Positions 1 through 6,831 of a stretch of 10,594 nucleotides of DNA are shown here, one piece after another. A program made the position numbers and the translations under genes. The number at the start of each line of letters is the position of its first letter. Positions within the stretch are counted from its first letter, which is position 1. The notes under the pieces were generated by a model that ran no database searches, was not told where the DNA came from, and was given only the letters and a program-made list of their open reading frames with translations. Origin of the DNA: Methanomicrobia archaeon LH_S13. Its GTDB lineage: Archaea > Halobacteriota > Syntropharchaeia > Alkanophagales > Methanospirareceae. The stretch lies in NCBI GenBank assembly GCA_023659785.1, contig JAGXOR010000037.1:1-10594 (forward strand), written 5' to 3'.

Positions 1-34
1 ATTGATAGCATCATACGAAGAGGTTTGAAACAAA

Positions 35-493
35 ATGGTTGAATCTCATAACCTACAGGCAAAGAAAATGAAAAGCCAAGAAAAGATAAAATATATTGAG
101 CATCCCTCGGATGTGGGATTCGAAGTGTCTGGGGACACGCTGGAGGAACTGTTTGCCAATTCCGCTATCGCGACTTACAGCTTCATGACCGATATAGACG
201 AGATAGAAGAAGAAGAGGAGCGAGAAGTGAAGATAAAATCAGAAGACCTGTACAGCTTGATGTTTGATTGGCTGGACGAGATGATTTTTTTGTTCGAGGC
301 GGAATCGCTGGTCATGAAAAAATTCGATATAGAAGTAGATTCATCCGATTTTAGCATAAGAGGCAAGTGCAGAGGCGGCAAATTCGACCCGTACAAACAT
401 GAATCCGGCATAATAATAAAAGCCGTTACGTATAACATGATGGAGATAAAGAAGAACGAAGTTTGGCACGCAAGAGTCGTTTTAGACGTCTAA
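35..493 (+). CDS. Archease (RtcB-type RNA ligase cofactor)
   Basis: This 152-residue protein matches the archease family (usually about 140 aa), which activates the RNA ligase RtcB in tRNA splicing and RNA repair in the cytoplasm. Family marks are the N-terminal EHPSDVG (residues 22-28, usually EHTADVG), the TLEELFANSA helix (35-44), the FDWLDEMIFLFEAE segment (77-90), the KAVTY strand (129-133) and the C-terminal LDV (150-152). Asp26 and Asp151 correspond to the acidic residues thought to bind metal in the family. The ATG at 35 has a GAGGT sequence at 20-24. A second ATG at 68 would remove a non-conserved 11-residue leader and is a real alternative. No rtcB is visible nearby. The 3' end overlaps the convergent trpS by 12 bases. 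Confidence 0.93.
   Translation: MVESHNLQAKKMKSQEKIKYIEHPSDVGFEVSGDTLEELFANSAIATYSFMTDIDEIEEEEEREVKIKSEDLYSLMFDWLDEMIFLFEAESLVMKKFDIEVDSSDFSIRGKCRGGKFDPYKHESGIIIKAVTYNMMEIKKNEVWHARVVLDV
482..493. other. 12-bp perfect palindrome encoding Leu-Asp-Val-stop on both strands
   Basis: TTAGACGTCTAA is its own reverse complement. On the plus strand it supplies the last codons of archease (TTA GAC GTC TAA). On the minus strand it supplies the same four codons of trpS. The two convergent genes therefore overlap exactly over this palindrome and finish with the same tripeptide. Each mRNA could also fold back here, but a role as a terminator is not shown. Confidence 0.9.
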
Positions 494-1825
494 AAAGTGC
501 TTATACACTTCATGCTCCTTCAAAACTTCCTTTGCCCTCTCTCTCTCTTCTTGATGATTATTAATGAAGGAAAACATGAGTTCCGCAGCCTCCGACTTAC
601 ATGTTTTGCACTTCCTTTTCCCATTTTTACAGTCCTCAAAAAATTCTTTTACGTAAGCGTCCTCTTCTATCAAATGAGACATCATGAGTTCATAAACCGT
701 GCATTGGGCAGGTGACCCACCGATTTTTCGCTGCTCTTCTGCCGTTGCTCTTCCGCCTGTCTTCGCCTGTTTCACTTTCCGCGCTGTTTCTTCCGGCGGT
801 TCTGTTAGCGTAATATAGCTCTCTGGGACGCTTGAGGACATCTTCCCACCTGTTAACCCCTGCATAAATCTGTGGTAAGTAGCCGCGGGGAAAAAGAAGC
901 CATATCCGCCATATTCCATCTCCACTGCCCTCACTATTTCCTCTATTTCCCGCATATTTCTATCAATCTCACTTGCTTCGATGCCAAACACGTCTATGTG
1001 CATTGCATACATTTTTTTGGTACCCCCTATTCTACTTGCTATCTCATCCAACGCTTTTCTACCTGCTTTCTTCTCTCTTATGCTTATATACGGCTTCTGG
1101 TCCTTATCCAGTCTCTTCTCTACACGGAACATCCTCATTCTCGATGCTATATCTCTCGTCAGTCTTATGTGCGGGTCCTGGTCAACGCCAACCGGGATGA
1201 CAGCAGGTTTAGGTCCGCCATATTCAAGAAGTTGTGGCTGCAGTATATCCGCGTTCTGCATCACCACACTTATCATGTGAGATATGTTTACATCGCCGGG
1301 GAATCCATATATCGCGGATATTTCGCTGAAATTAACTTCTTTACCGAGTTCAAAAGCGAGGTCACTCAGCTTTTTATTCTCTGATTGAAAGTATATATGT
1401 CCCTTTTCGACGTCAAAGCCCAACGCTACAAGGCTCAATATGTATTCATTGAGTCCTATTTCCTTGCATTTCTTCCATGAAGTTCCTCGAACGGAATGCG
1501 ATTCCATATCCGCTATGCAGGCAAAGGCATCGCCTCCCATGCGCTGATGCCAGATAATCTCATCCATTACCATCTTACCACCTAAGTGGATTCTTCCGGA
1601 AGGCATGAAACCACTCATCACCGCGAATTTGCTCCGCTCGTTCATCGCGCGCAGCACTTCTTCATAACCTCGATGTCCGACGATTATTCCTCTTCGCATG
1701 TATAAATGCGGCTTCTCTATCCCATCCAGCAGTTGCTTAAAAGGAGAAATGCCGAAATCTGTAAATAGCCTCGTATAATCTTTTACATCAGCAACACCCC
1801 ACGGGTCTATTTCTATCTCTACCAT
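482..1825 (-). CDS. trpS: Tryptophanyl-tRNA synthetase (archaeal type)
   Basis: A class Ic aminoacyl-tRNA synthetase of 447 residues that charges tRNA-Trp with tryptophan using ATP. The archaeal/eukaryotic N-terminal signature DPWG is at residues 7-10. The HIGH-equivalent motif PSGRIHLGG is at 75-83, the PVGVDQDPHIRLTRDIA segment at 211-227, and the KMSKS-equivalent GGKMSSS at 326-332. Near the C-terminus is a small cysteine group (C399, C406, C409 in a CxxC context), which is common in archaeal TrpRS. The gene is the last of the purA-secF-purS-trpS run and starts 12 bases after purS ends, so co-transcription is likely. No strong Shine-Dalgarno is visible; a GATGA lies almost against the ATG. 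The last four codons (Leu-Asp-Val-stop) lie in a palindrome shared with archease. Confidence 0.97.
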   Translation of the reverse strand: MVEIEIDPWGVADVKDYTRLFTDFGISPFKQLLDGIEKPHLYMRRGIIVGHRGYEEVLRAMNERSKFAVMSGFMPSGRIHLGGKMVMDEIIWHQRMGGDAFACIADMESHSVRGTSWKKCKEIGLNEYILSLVALGFDVEKGHIYFQSENKKLSDLAFELGKEVNFSEISAIYGFPGDVNISHMISVVMQNADILQPQLLEYGGPKPAVIPVGVDQDPHIRLTRDIASRMRMFRVEKRLDKDQKPYISIREKKAGRKALDEIASRIGGTKKMYAMHIDVFGIEASEIDRNMREIEEIVRAVEMEYGGYGFFFPAATYHRFMQGLTGGKMSSSVPESYITLTEPPEETARKVKQAKTGGRATAEEQRKIGGSPAQCTVYELMMSHLIEEDAYVKEFFEDCKNGKRKCKTCKSEAAELMFSFINNHQEERERAKEVLKEHEVYKHFLDV

Positions 1826-1837
1826 TTCATCAAGAGC

Positions 1838-2113
1838 TCAGGATTTAGGATTTTTTACCATCTTTATATAATAATCATGTATTACCGGGTTGGCAAGAAG
1901 TTTTCTACACATTTCTTCTACTTCCTGTTTCACCTTCTCTTCGTCACTTCCTTTTTCTGGCTCCTCCTTTACTTCTATCCTGAATGTTTTCGCGGTTTTT
2001 ACACTGCGCACATCTCTAAAACCAAGCAGGTTCAATGCTTTTTTCGTGCTCTCTCCCTCGGGATCTGCAACTCCTCGCTTCAGTTTTATCGTTACGTCTA
2101 CTTCTATTGTCAT
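1838..2113 (-). CDS. purS: Phosphoribosylformylglycinamidine synthase subunit PurS
   Basis: A 91-residue protein with the PurS pattern. It has an N-terminal strand (EVDVTIKLKRGVADPEG, residues 4-20), the ALNLLGFRDVRSVKTAKTF stretch (26-44) and the C-terminal EEMCRKLLANPVIHDYYI (66-83). PurS is the small partner that joins PurQ and PurL in the FGAM synthase complex, which converts FGAR to FGAM in purine synthesis. The family is usually about 80 aa; an acidic, lysine-rich insert (EEPEKGSDEEKVKQEV, 50-65) accounts for the extra length. It lies in one run with purA, which fits a purine role. The 82-base gap from secF is AT-rich and holds a 14-bp palindrome. No purL or purQ is in the window. Confidence 0.88.
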   Translation of the reverse strand: MTIEVDVTIKLKRGVADPEGESTKKALNLLGFRDVRSVKTAKTFRIEVKEEPEKGSDEEKVKQEVEEMCRKLLANPVIHDYYIKMVKNPKS

Positions 2114-2123
2114 TTTACATTTT

Positions 2124-2137
2124 CATTAATATTAATG
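2124..2137. repeat. 14-bp perfect palindrome upstream of purS
   Basis: CATTAATATTAATG is a perfect palindrome centred about 17 bases upstream of the purS start, within the 82-base secF-purS gap. It could be part of an AT-rich promoter or an operator, but it may also be chance in AT-rich DNA. Confidence 0.4.
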
Positions 2138-2195
2138 CTTCTAAGCTGTCTTCTGAACAATAATAGGAATATCTTTGAGTTTTTCTTCGTGCTTT

Positions 2196-3152
2196 TTATG
2201 CTCTTACTCTTTTCTTCACTTTTTCTTTTTCTACGCCTCTTTTCACATATCTCTTCCTTTCCTTGCGCTCTACATACCATCTCAATATCCCTGCGTTTAG
2301 CAGCCAGGTGTTCATCAAATCCATGACGAGCCCGAACAAGAGTACGATTGATATATCCTTTAATAAGGGAATACCAATATAAAAAGAAACCACGAACATT
2401 GCAAATACCGCAGACAAAGTAGTGGAAGTCATCATTATACCTGTTTTCATTGCTCCTCGCAGCTTATCATTTAATTCGCCTCTTTTATGAAGCAGATTTC
2501 TTGTCAATAAAATATCCGAGTCCACGGAATAGCCAATGAGCATGAGCAATGCCGCAACTGTGCCAAGCGATAATTCCATTCCTATCACGTTCATACAGAC
2601 TACTGGGATGACGATGTCAGAAAAAGCGGACAGGACTACGGCAAAAGAAGGGACAAAAGTTACAAATACCACGAACACGACGATTGCCATCAGAATAAAA
2701 GCGATTATCAGTGCCCATAATGTCTGAGTTTGGTATTGCTTACCAAATACCGGGCTTATACTCTCTATTCTATAAGTTCCGGCTCCATATTCTTCGTTAA
2801 GCAGATCTATCAGCTGATCATACTCTTGTGTTCCGCTTTTCAGATTGATTTCTATCCTCTTCTTATTCCCTATACCTGTTTCCGCTACGAGGGTAAGAGG
2901 ATAAGCGGAGAATTTTTCGATTAGTTCTCCTCTTGTTTCGTCAGTGCCTATCTCTACCCACGTCCCACCTCTAAAGTCCATTCCTAATCGGACTGGTGAA
3001 TGATAGTCGATATGTAATAGTTCTGGATAGGTGAACGCGGCTCCTAAATAAATGAGCGAGATGAGCAATATGATTAGAGGTATTGCAACCAATCTTTTTA
3101 CTGGATATTTCGTTATGTCTATTTTTTCAAATAGGCTTTCTTTCTCTCTCAT
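2196..3152 (-). CDS. secF: Protein translocase subunit SecF
   Basis: A 318-residue membrane protein of the SecD/SecF (RND-like) family that assists Sec-dependent protein export. It has the SecF architecture: one N-terminal membrane helix (about 21-40), an extracytoplasmic domain starting with GMDFRGG (57-63), then five closely spaced helices (about 145-165, 167-192, 194-216, 238-260 and 262-285). YSVDSDILLTRN (208-219) is the conserved family motif in the fourth helix. The C-terminal tail (291-318) is very basic and cytoplasmic. The start ATG overlaps the purA stop in an ATGA tetranucleotide (3149-3152), so translation is probably coupled. SecD is usually next to SecF in archaea, but purS follows here instead. 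Confidence 0.96.
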   Translation of the reverse strand: MREKESLFEKIDITKYPVKRLVAIPLIILLISLIYLGAAFTYPELLHIDYHSPVRLGMDFRGGTWVEIGTDETRGELIEKFSAYPLTLVAETGIGNKKRIEINLKSGTQEYDQLIDLLNEEYGAGTYRIESISPVFGKQYQTQTLWALIIAFILMAIVVFVVFVTFVPSFAVVLSAFSDIVIPVVCMNVIGMELSLGTVAALLMLIGYSVDSDILLTRNLLHKRGELNDKLRGAMKTGIMMTSTTLSAVFAMFVVSFYIGIPLLKDISIVLLFGLVMDLMNTWLLNAGILRWYVERKERKRYVKRGVEKEKVKKRVRA

Positions 3153-4153
3153 GCTCGTAAATCCACTATCTCCGCTATGTCAGGTCCCGTAGAAATCAAT
3201 TTCACGGGAACTCGTGTGTCATGCTCAACTTTGGCTACAAAATCCTTTATCTCTTTACTCAGCTCTTCGTATTTCCTTACACCTCTGCATGAGGCATCTA
3301 ACCTGTCCACTCCGCTCAATGCCACCATTGTCGCTCCGTTTAGCATCGCAGAGTAAGCTGCCATCTTCGCATCCCACTCCCCTATTCGCCTTTTCCTACC
3401 TGTAACCGTGCCATATTCCTCGATATGTAACTCCTGTGCTTTTTTTTCTTCCATTTGCGTTTCAAAAGGACCTTCGCCCACTCTCGTTGGAAATGACTTG
3501 AACACAACCACGACCTCATCTACCCTCGTAGGACCTATGCCCACGTCAGCAGCCATCTGCGATGCAGTCGTGTCTTTAGACGTAACGAACGGATAAGTCC
3601 CATAGAGCAGAGAAATGCCAAATCCCTGTGTCCCTTCTATCAGCACACCCTTTCCACGCTCCAACGCCTCGTTTATTTCCAGCGGCACGTCACAAAGAAA
3701 CTCCTCCAGCTTTTTTTCTTCCTTCGCCTGCTTCGCCTTCCTTAAGGCTCGATCTGCATTTGCAGGTCCGCAACCCGAACCTGTGGAGCCTATCTTACCC
3801 TTTAAATAGGCATCCTTCCCGTCCTCTTCGATATGCTTCTCTTCTATTATCGCACATCTCCAATCCACACCTACTCTACCCTTTATCCCAAAGGAAGATA
3901 CTTCTTGTTTTAACTCTCTGGGGTCAACCAATACGCCAGCGCCGACCAGAAGCTTTGCTGATTCATATACAAATCCCGAAGGAACCATCCTCAATGCGTA
4001 TTTCTTACCGTCAACTACAACCGTGTGCCCCGCATTGGGTCCTACACCTCCTCTCGCAACTACCCCTGGCTTGTCGTGCTTTGCAAGATATGCTATTATC
4101 TTACCCTTTCCTTCATCACCAAAGAATCCTCCTACTACTATTGTTGATGGCAT
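3149..4153 (-). CDS. purA: Adenylosuccinate synthetase (short archaeal form)
   Basis: Catalyses GTP-dependent condensation of IMP with aspartate to adenylosuccinate, the first step from IMP to AMP. The GTP-binding loop GDEGKGK is at residues 12-18 and PNAGHTVV at 39-46. IGSTGSGCGPANADRALR (121-138), EGTQGFGISLLYGTYPFVTS (173-192), RVGEGPFET (224-232), TGRKRRIGEWD (251-261) and the guanine-specificity segment SGVDRLD (280-286) are all present. At 334 residues it is the shortened form seen in many archaea, about 90-100 residues shorter than the usual 430-residue bacterial enzyme; this is not a truncation. No Shine-Dalgarno is visible, and a TATA box lies about 30 bases upstream of the ATG, so the mRNA is probably leaderless or nearly so. 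It leads the purA-secF-purS-trpS run. Confidence 0.97.
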   Translation of the reverse strand: MPSTIVVGGFFGDEGKGKIIAYLAKHDKPGVVARGGVGPNAGHTVVVDGKKYALRMVPSGFVYESAKLLVGAGVLVDPRELKQEVSSFGIKGRVGVDWRCAIIEEKHIEEDGKDAYLKGKIGSTGSGCGPANADRALRKAKQAKEEKKLEEFLCDVPLEINEALERGKGVLIEGTQGFGISLLYGTYPFVTSKDTTASQMAADVGIGPTRVDEVVVVFKSFPTRVGEGPFETQMEEKKAQELHIEEYGTVTGRKRRIGEWDAKMAAYSAMLNGATMVALSGVDRLDASCRGVRKYEELSKEIKDFVAKVEHDTRVPVKLISTGPDIAEIVDLRA

Positions 4154-4177
4154 AGTAATTACTCAATATTTTGTGGA

Positions 4178-4188
4178 TTTATAAAAAT
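4178..4188 (-). promoter_or_regulatory. TATA box for the purA-secF-purS-trpS run
   Basis: Reading the minus strand, TTTTTATAAAT is centred about 30 bases upstream of the purA ATG. The usual archaeal TATA-to-start distance of about 26 bases would place the transcript start within a few bases of the ATG. That agrees with the missing ribosome binding site. Confidence 0.55.
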
Positions 4189-4218
4189 TAGGGCATATTT
4201 TTATAAGCACGTGTTTAT

Positions 4219-4228
4219 CTTATAAATA
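4219..4228 (+). promoter_or_regulatory. TATA box for tRNA-Val
   Basis: CTTATAAATA is centred about 24 bases before the mature tRNA 5' end, the normal distance for an archaeal promoter whose transcript starts at or just before the tRNA. A second A/T-rich element (ATTTTTATAAG, 4197-4207) lies further upstream. Confidence 0.5.
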
Positions 4229-4247
4229 TGGGAGTTACCTCAATACT

Positions 4248-4320
4248 GGGCCCGTGGTCTAGCTGGAATGACGTCGCCTTGACGAGGCGGAGGTCATGCG
4301 TTCGAGTCGCATCGGGCCCA
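4248..4320 (+). tRNA. tRNA-Val (anticodon GAC)
   Basis: A complete 73-nt cloverleaf. The acceptor stem GGGCCCG (4248-4254) pairs fully with CGGGCCC (4313-4319), with discriminator base A at 4320. The anticodon stem TCGCC/GGCGG encloses the loop TTGACGA, giving anticodon GAC, which reads GUC and GUU. The T arm is ATGCG-TTCGAGT-CGCAT with perfect pairing. CCA is not encoded (TCA follows). There is no intron. Confidence 0.96.
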
Positions 4321-4326
4321 TCACTC

Positions 4327-4413
4327 AGCCAATAGGGAATAGGGAATAGGGAATAGCCACTGGGGAAGAATATAATTGATTTCTAACTCGCAATCCCTAT
4401 TTGGCTATTGGCT
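4327..4413 (-). terminator. Inverted repeat spanning the 3' end of rpl21e (possible terminator or processing stem)
   Basis: AGCCAATAG at 4327-4335 is the exact reverse complement of CTATTGGCT at 4405-4413. The similarity continues imperfectly inwards, with AATAGGG-like units on each arm. On the minus strand the first arm is the last codons of rpl21e and the second lies about 48-56 bases past its stop codon, so the rpl21e transcript could fold into a long imperfect hairpin. No U-tract follows directly, so the terminator role is only an inference. Confidence 0.35.
4331..4356. repeat. Tandem 7-bp repeat (AATAGGG x 3.7)
   Basis: Three exact AATAGGG units (4331-4337, 4338-4344, 4345-4351) and a partial fourth (AATAG, 4352-4356) begin 11 bases after tRNA-Val. 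The unit resembles sequence inside the end of rpl21e on the other strand, so the array may have grown from a copied piece of that end. Confidence 0.85.
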
Positions 4414-4715
4414 ACGACTTGTGGGCTCAGATGCTCAGCACGTATGAATAACTCTTTCACCTGTTTCCTTTGCCTTTTCCCATCTGATATCTGCACTATG
4501 TATGCTCTTCCTTGCTCTCCTATTATCTTGCCAGTCATGCCGTGAAATCTTTGATGTGGCATACCCTTATGAATACTTGGGTTTATATAGATATGCACCA
4601 TTTCACCGGTTTCAAATCTTTGAATTGCTCTGCTTATTGGTGATAGCCCCCGCTCTCTCTTTTCCTTACTCAACTTCTTCCTCGTTCTCTTCCGCTCTCC
4701 GTGTGAACGTGGCAT
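4383..4715 (-). CDS. rpl21e: 50S ribosomal protein L21e
   Basis: A 110-residue basic protein of the large ribosomal subunit, found only in archaea and eukaryotes. It shows the family start MPRSHGERKRTRKKLSK, then LSPISRAIQRFETGEMVHIY (residues 24-43), the signature NPSIHKGMPHQRFHGMTGKI (45-64), and RAYIVQISDGKRQRKQV (70-86) with EHLSP (94-98). The family is usually about 97 aa. The extra C-terminal residues (about 99-110) are not conserved and coincide with the inverted-repeat arm at 4405-4413. The gene is divergent from mpgS. No Shine-Dalgarno is seen, and a TATA-like sequence at 4746-4756 would give a very short leader. Confidence 0.96.
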   Translation of the reverse strand: MPRSHGERKRTRKKLSKEKRERGLSPISRAIQRFETGEMVHIYINPSIHKGMPHQRFHGMTGKIIGEQGRAYIVQISDGKRQRKQVKELFIRAEHLSPQVVANSQIGIAS

Positions 4716-4745
4716 TTTTCTTTTCTTAGTTTGAATATATCAAAG

Positions 4746-4769
4746 TAATATATAAACTAAATATAAACA
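4746..4769. promoter_or_regulatory. Divergent TATA region between rpl21e and mpgS
   Basis: TAATATATAAA (4746-4756) works as a TATA box in either direction. Its centre is about 36 bases from the rpl21e ATG and about 48 from the mpgS ATG. A further AAATATAAAC (4759-4768) may serve mpgS. The plus-strand transcript would include the GGGGTG at 4782-4787, a plausible ribosome binding site for mpgS. Confidence 0.45.
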
Positions 4770-4798
4770 ATAAATAATACAGGGGTGTTGGGGAAAAA

Positions 4799-6004
4799 AT
4801 GCTTATCGAAATACCACGGCGTACGGAAATATTCGGCTCGGTGGAAATTAACGAGCTGCAGCGTGTATTAAAACTTGATTCCGGCGGCTTCACAAATCCA
4901 CGAGTAAAAGACATCCCCTTCGAAGAACTCAAAAAAGTTCTAAGGCGTCTTGCAATCGTCATACCCGTAAAGGATGAGAGCACACAGTTGCTGGACGGCG
5001 TTTTAAGATCGATTCCTTTTGACTGTTCTATAATCGTGGTGTCAAACAGCGAGAGGGATAAACATGATCTATACAAAATGGAAAAAGATATAATAACAAA
5101 ACTCCACGATCTGACACAGCAAGAAATTCTTGGCATACATCAGAAAGACCCGGATTTGGGCTTTGCATTCTATGAAGCTGGATACGATTATCTTCTTGAT
5201 AAGGATAATTTGGTCAGGGATGGGAAATCCGAGGGCATGATTGCAGGTATGCTGCTTGCGAAATCACTTGGAAAAGACTTCATAGGATTTGCCGATGCTG
5301 ACAATTATGTTCCAGGTTCTGTGCGTGAATATGTGCTGGATTATGCAGCGGGATTCTGCATGTCTAATTCGCCGTACAGCATGGTAAGGCTTCACTGGAG
5401 ATACAAGCCAAAGGTGGTGGAAGATAGACTTTATTTCAAAAGATGGGGCAGGGTAAGCGAGAGCACAAACAAATATCTCAATCTTTTGCTCTCAACCAAC
5501 ACGAGATTTGAAACTGGGGTTGTGCTAACGGGAAATGCGGGCGAGCATGCGCTAACGGCAAAGCTTGCAGACATCATGAGCTTTTCGACCGACTTCTCAA
5601 TTGAACCCTATCACTTCGTTTATTTGTTTGATGTATTTGGGCAGAAGGCGAAAGAGATATTGGATTTGGATGTAGCAAGTTCCGGAATTGAGATTTTTCA
5701 GATAGAGACGTTAAACCCACACATACACGAGGAGAAAGGAGAAAAGCATATAAAGAACATGTTGCTCAGCTCACTCAGCACGATTTACCATAGTGATCTC
5801 TGCAATGATTATGTAAAGTCAAAGGTTCTTGATGAGCTAAAAGAGCTTTTGGAAACAGGGGAAATGCCAGGAGAGAACATCGTGATGCCCCCCATTGGTA
5901 GGATAGACGCAAATAAATTTACAAAATTGCTGGAAGGGCAATCCGAAACATTTGTAAAGTTTGAACAAGGAGCTATCGAGCGTGAAGTAGAAAACGAGGA
6001 GTAA
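4799..6004 (+). CDS. mpgS: Mannosyl-3-phosphoglycerate synthase
   Basis: A 401-residue glycosyltransferase (family GT55) that transfers mannose from GDP-mannose to 3-phosphoglycerate. This is the first step of the two-step route to the compatible solute mannosylglycerate. Visible signatures are the nucleotide-binding strand IVIPVKDE (53-60), KSEGMIAGM (143-151), the metal-binding DAD in GFADADNYVPG (163-173), TGNAGEHALT (244-253) and SIEPYHFVYL (267-276). Length matches the family (about 390-430 aa). The start ATG has GGGGTG 11 bases upstream. The phosphatase gene follows after 20 bases. Mannosylglycerate is best known from heat-loving archaea and bacteria responding to salt or heat, so the pair hints at a warm or saline habitat. 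Confidence 0.95.
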   Translation: MLIEIPRRTEIFGSVEINELQRVLKLDSGGFTNPRVKDIPFEELKKVLRRLAIVIPVKDESTQLLDGVLRSIPFDCSIIVVSNSERDKHDLYKMEKDIITKLHDLTQQEILGIHQKDPDLGFAFYEAGYDYLLDKDNLVRDGKSEGMIAGMLLAKSLGKDFIGFADADNYVPGSVREYVLDYAAGFCMSNSPYSMVRLHWRYKPKVVEDRLYFKRWGRVSESTNKYLNLLLSTNTRFETGVVLTGNAGEHALTAKLADIMSFSTDFSIEPYHFVYLFDVFGQKAKEILDLDVASSGIEIFQIETLNPHIHEEKGEKHIKNMLLSSLSTIYHSDLCNDYVKSKVLDELKELLETGEMPGENIVMPPIGRIDANKFTKLLEGQSETFVKFEQGAIEREVENEE

Positions 6005-6024
6005 TAAAAGGGAAGGGATAAAAT

Positions 6025-6831
6025 ATGAAACAAGTTCTTTTCACAGACCTTGACGGAACCCTGCTTGACCTTTATGACTATTCTTATGATGTTGCGCTTC
6101 CGACTCTGGAAGCTTTGAAGCTTAGAAATATCCCGGTCGTGTTTTGCACGGCAAAGACATTTGCAGAAAACAAATACTACCGAAAAGAGCTGGGAATAGA
6201 GGACCCTTTTATTGTAGATAATGGAGGTGCGATTTTCATTCCTGATAATTACTTCTCATTTGGGTTTGAGTGTAAAAAAAAGGATAATTACTGCGTGGTT
6301 GAACTCGGCGCTTCTTATGCGGAGTTAAGGGGAGCATTGAAGGAAATCAGGGAAGAGACGGGATTTAAAATAACCGGCTTTGGCGATATGACAGCCGAGG
6401 AGGTTGCAGCCAATGCGAATTTAAGTGTAGATAAGGCGAAACTTGCAAAGGATAAGCAATATAATGAGAGTTTTATTTTCGACGAGCAAAAAGAGAAGGA
6501 GACTATTTTGTTTGAGAAGATTAGAGAGAAGGGATTTAATAGCACTCACGGAGGAAGATACTACGGCATTCACGGTAAGAACGTGGACAAAGGTAAAGCG
6601 GTGAAGATTCTTACAGAGCTATTCGAGAAGGAATACGAAGAAGTGAAGACAATAGGTGTTGGGGACAGCAAGAATGATATTCCGATGCTGAAAGCGGTGG
6701 AACAACCAGCCATAGTAAAGAACAAGAAGGGCGCATGGCTTGATATTTCACTGTCAAACCTTTATAAAGCAAAGGGTGAAGGACCAGAGGGATGGGTTGA
6801 AGTCGTGGAGAAGTTTATATGGATTTATTAG
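6025..6831 (+). CDS. mpgP: Mannosyl-3-phosphoglycerate phosphatase
   Basis: A 268-residue HAD-superfamily hydrolase that removes the phosphate from mannosyl-3-phosphoglycerate to give mannosylglycerate, completing the pathway begun by the gene just upstream. HAD motif I is DLDGTLLD (8-15, with nucleophile Asp8 and acid/base Asp10). Motif II is around FCTAKT (40-45), and VDNGGAIFIP (64-73) is typical of the MPGP/Cof-type branch. The motif III lysine is in KNVDKGKAV (185-193), and motif IV is GDSKND (213-218). The ATG is preceded by a GGGAAGGGAT ribosome binding site. The 3' end overlaps the next gene by 13 bases, so translation is probably coupled. Confidence 0.93.
   Translation: MKQVLFTDLDGTLLDLYDYSYDVALPTLEALKLRNIPVVFCTAKTFAENKYYRKELGIEDPFIVDNGGAIFIPDNYFSFGFECKKKDNYCVVELGASYAELRGALKEIREETGFKITGFGDMTAEEVAANANLSVDKAKLAKDKQYNESFIFDEQKEKETILFEKIREKGFNSTHGGRYYGIHGKNVDKGKAVKILTELFEKEYEEVKTIGVGDSKNDIPMLKAVEQPAIVKNKKGAWLDISLSNLYKAKGEGPEGWVEVVEKFIWIY

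Noticed and set aside
872..1384. 170-codon open frame on the plus strand inside trpS
   Set aside because: It is fully antisense to conserved TrpRS sequence, and its translation shows no domain and an odd composition.
1838..2113. Small protein first taken for elongation factor 1-beta
   Set aside because: The EEMCRKLLANPVI end and the IKLKRGVADPEG start fit PurS, and purA is in the same run.
1877..2326. 149-codon plus-strand open frame across purS and the secF end
   Set aside because: It is antisense to two real genes, and its Phe/Leu/Ser-rich product is typical of a shadow of lysine/glutamate-rich coding DNA.
3628..4155. 175-codon open frame on the plus strand inside purA
   Set aside because: It is antisense to the conserved purA motifs and has no recognisable protein signature.
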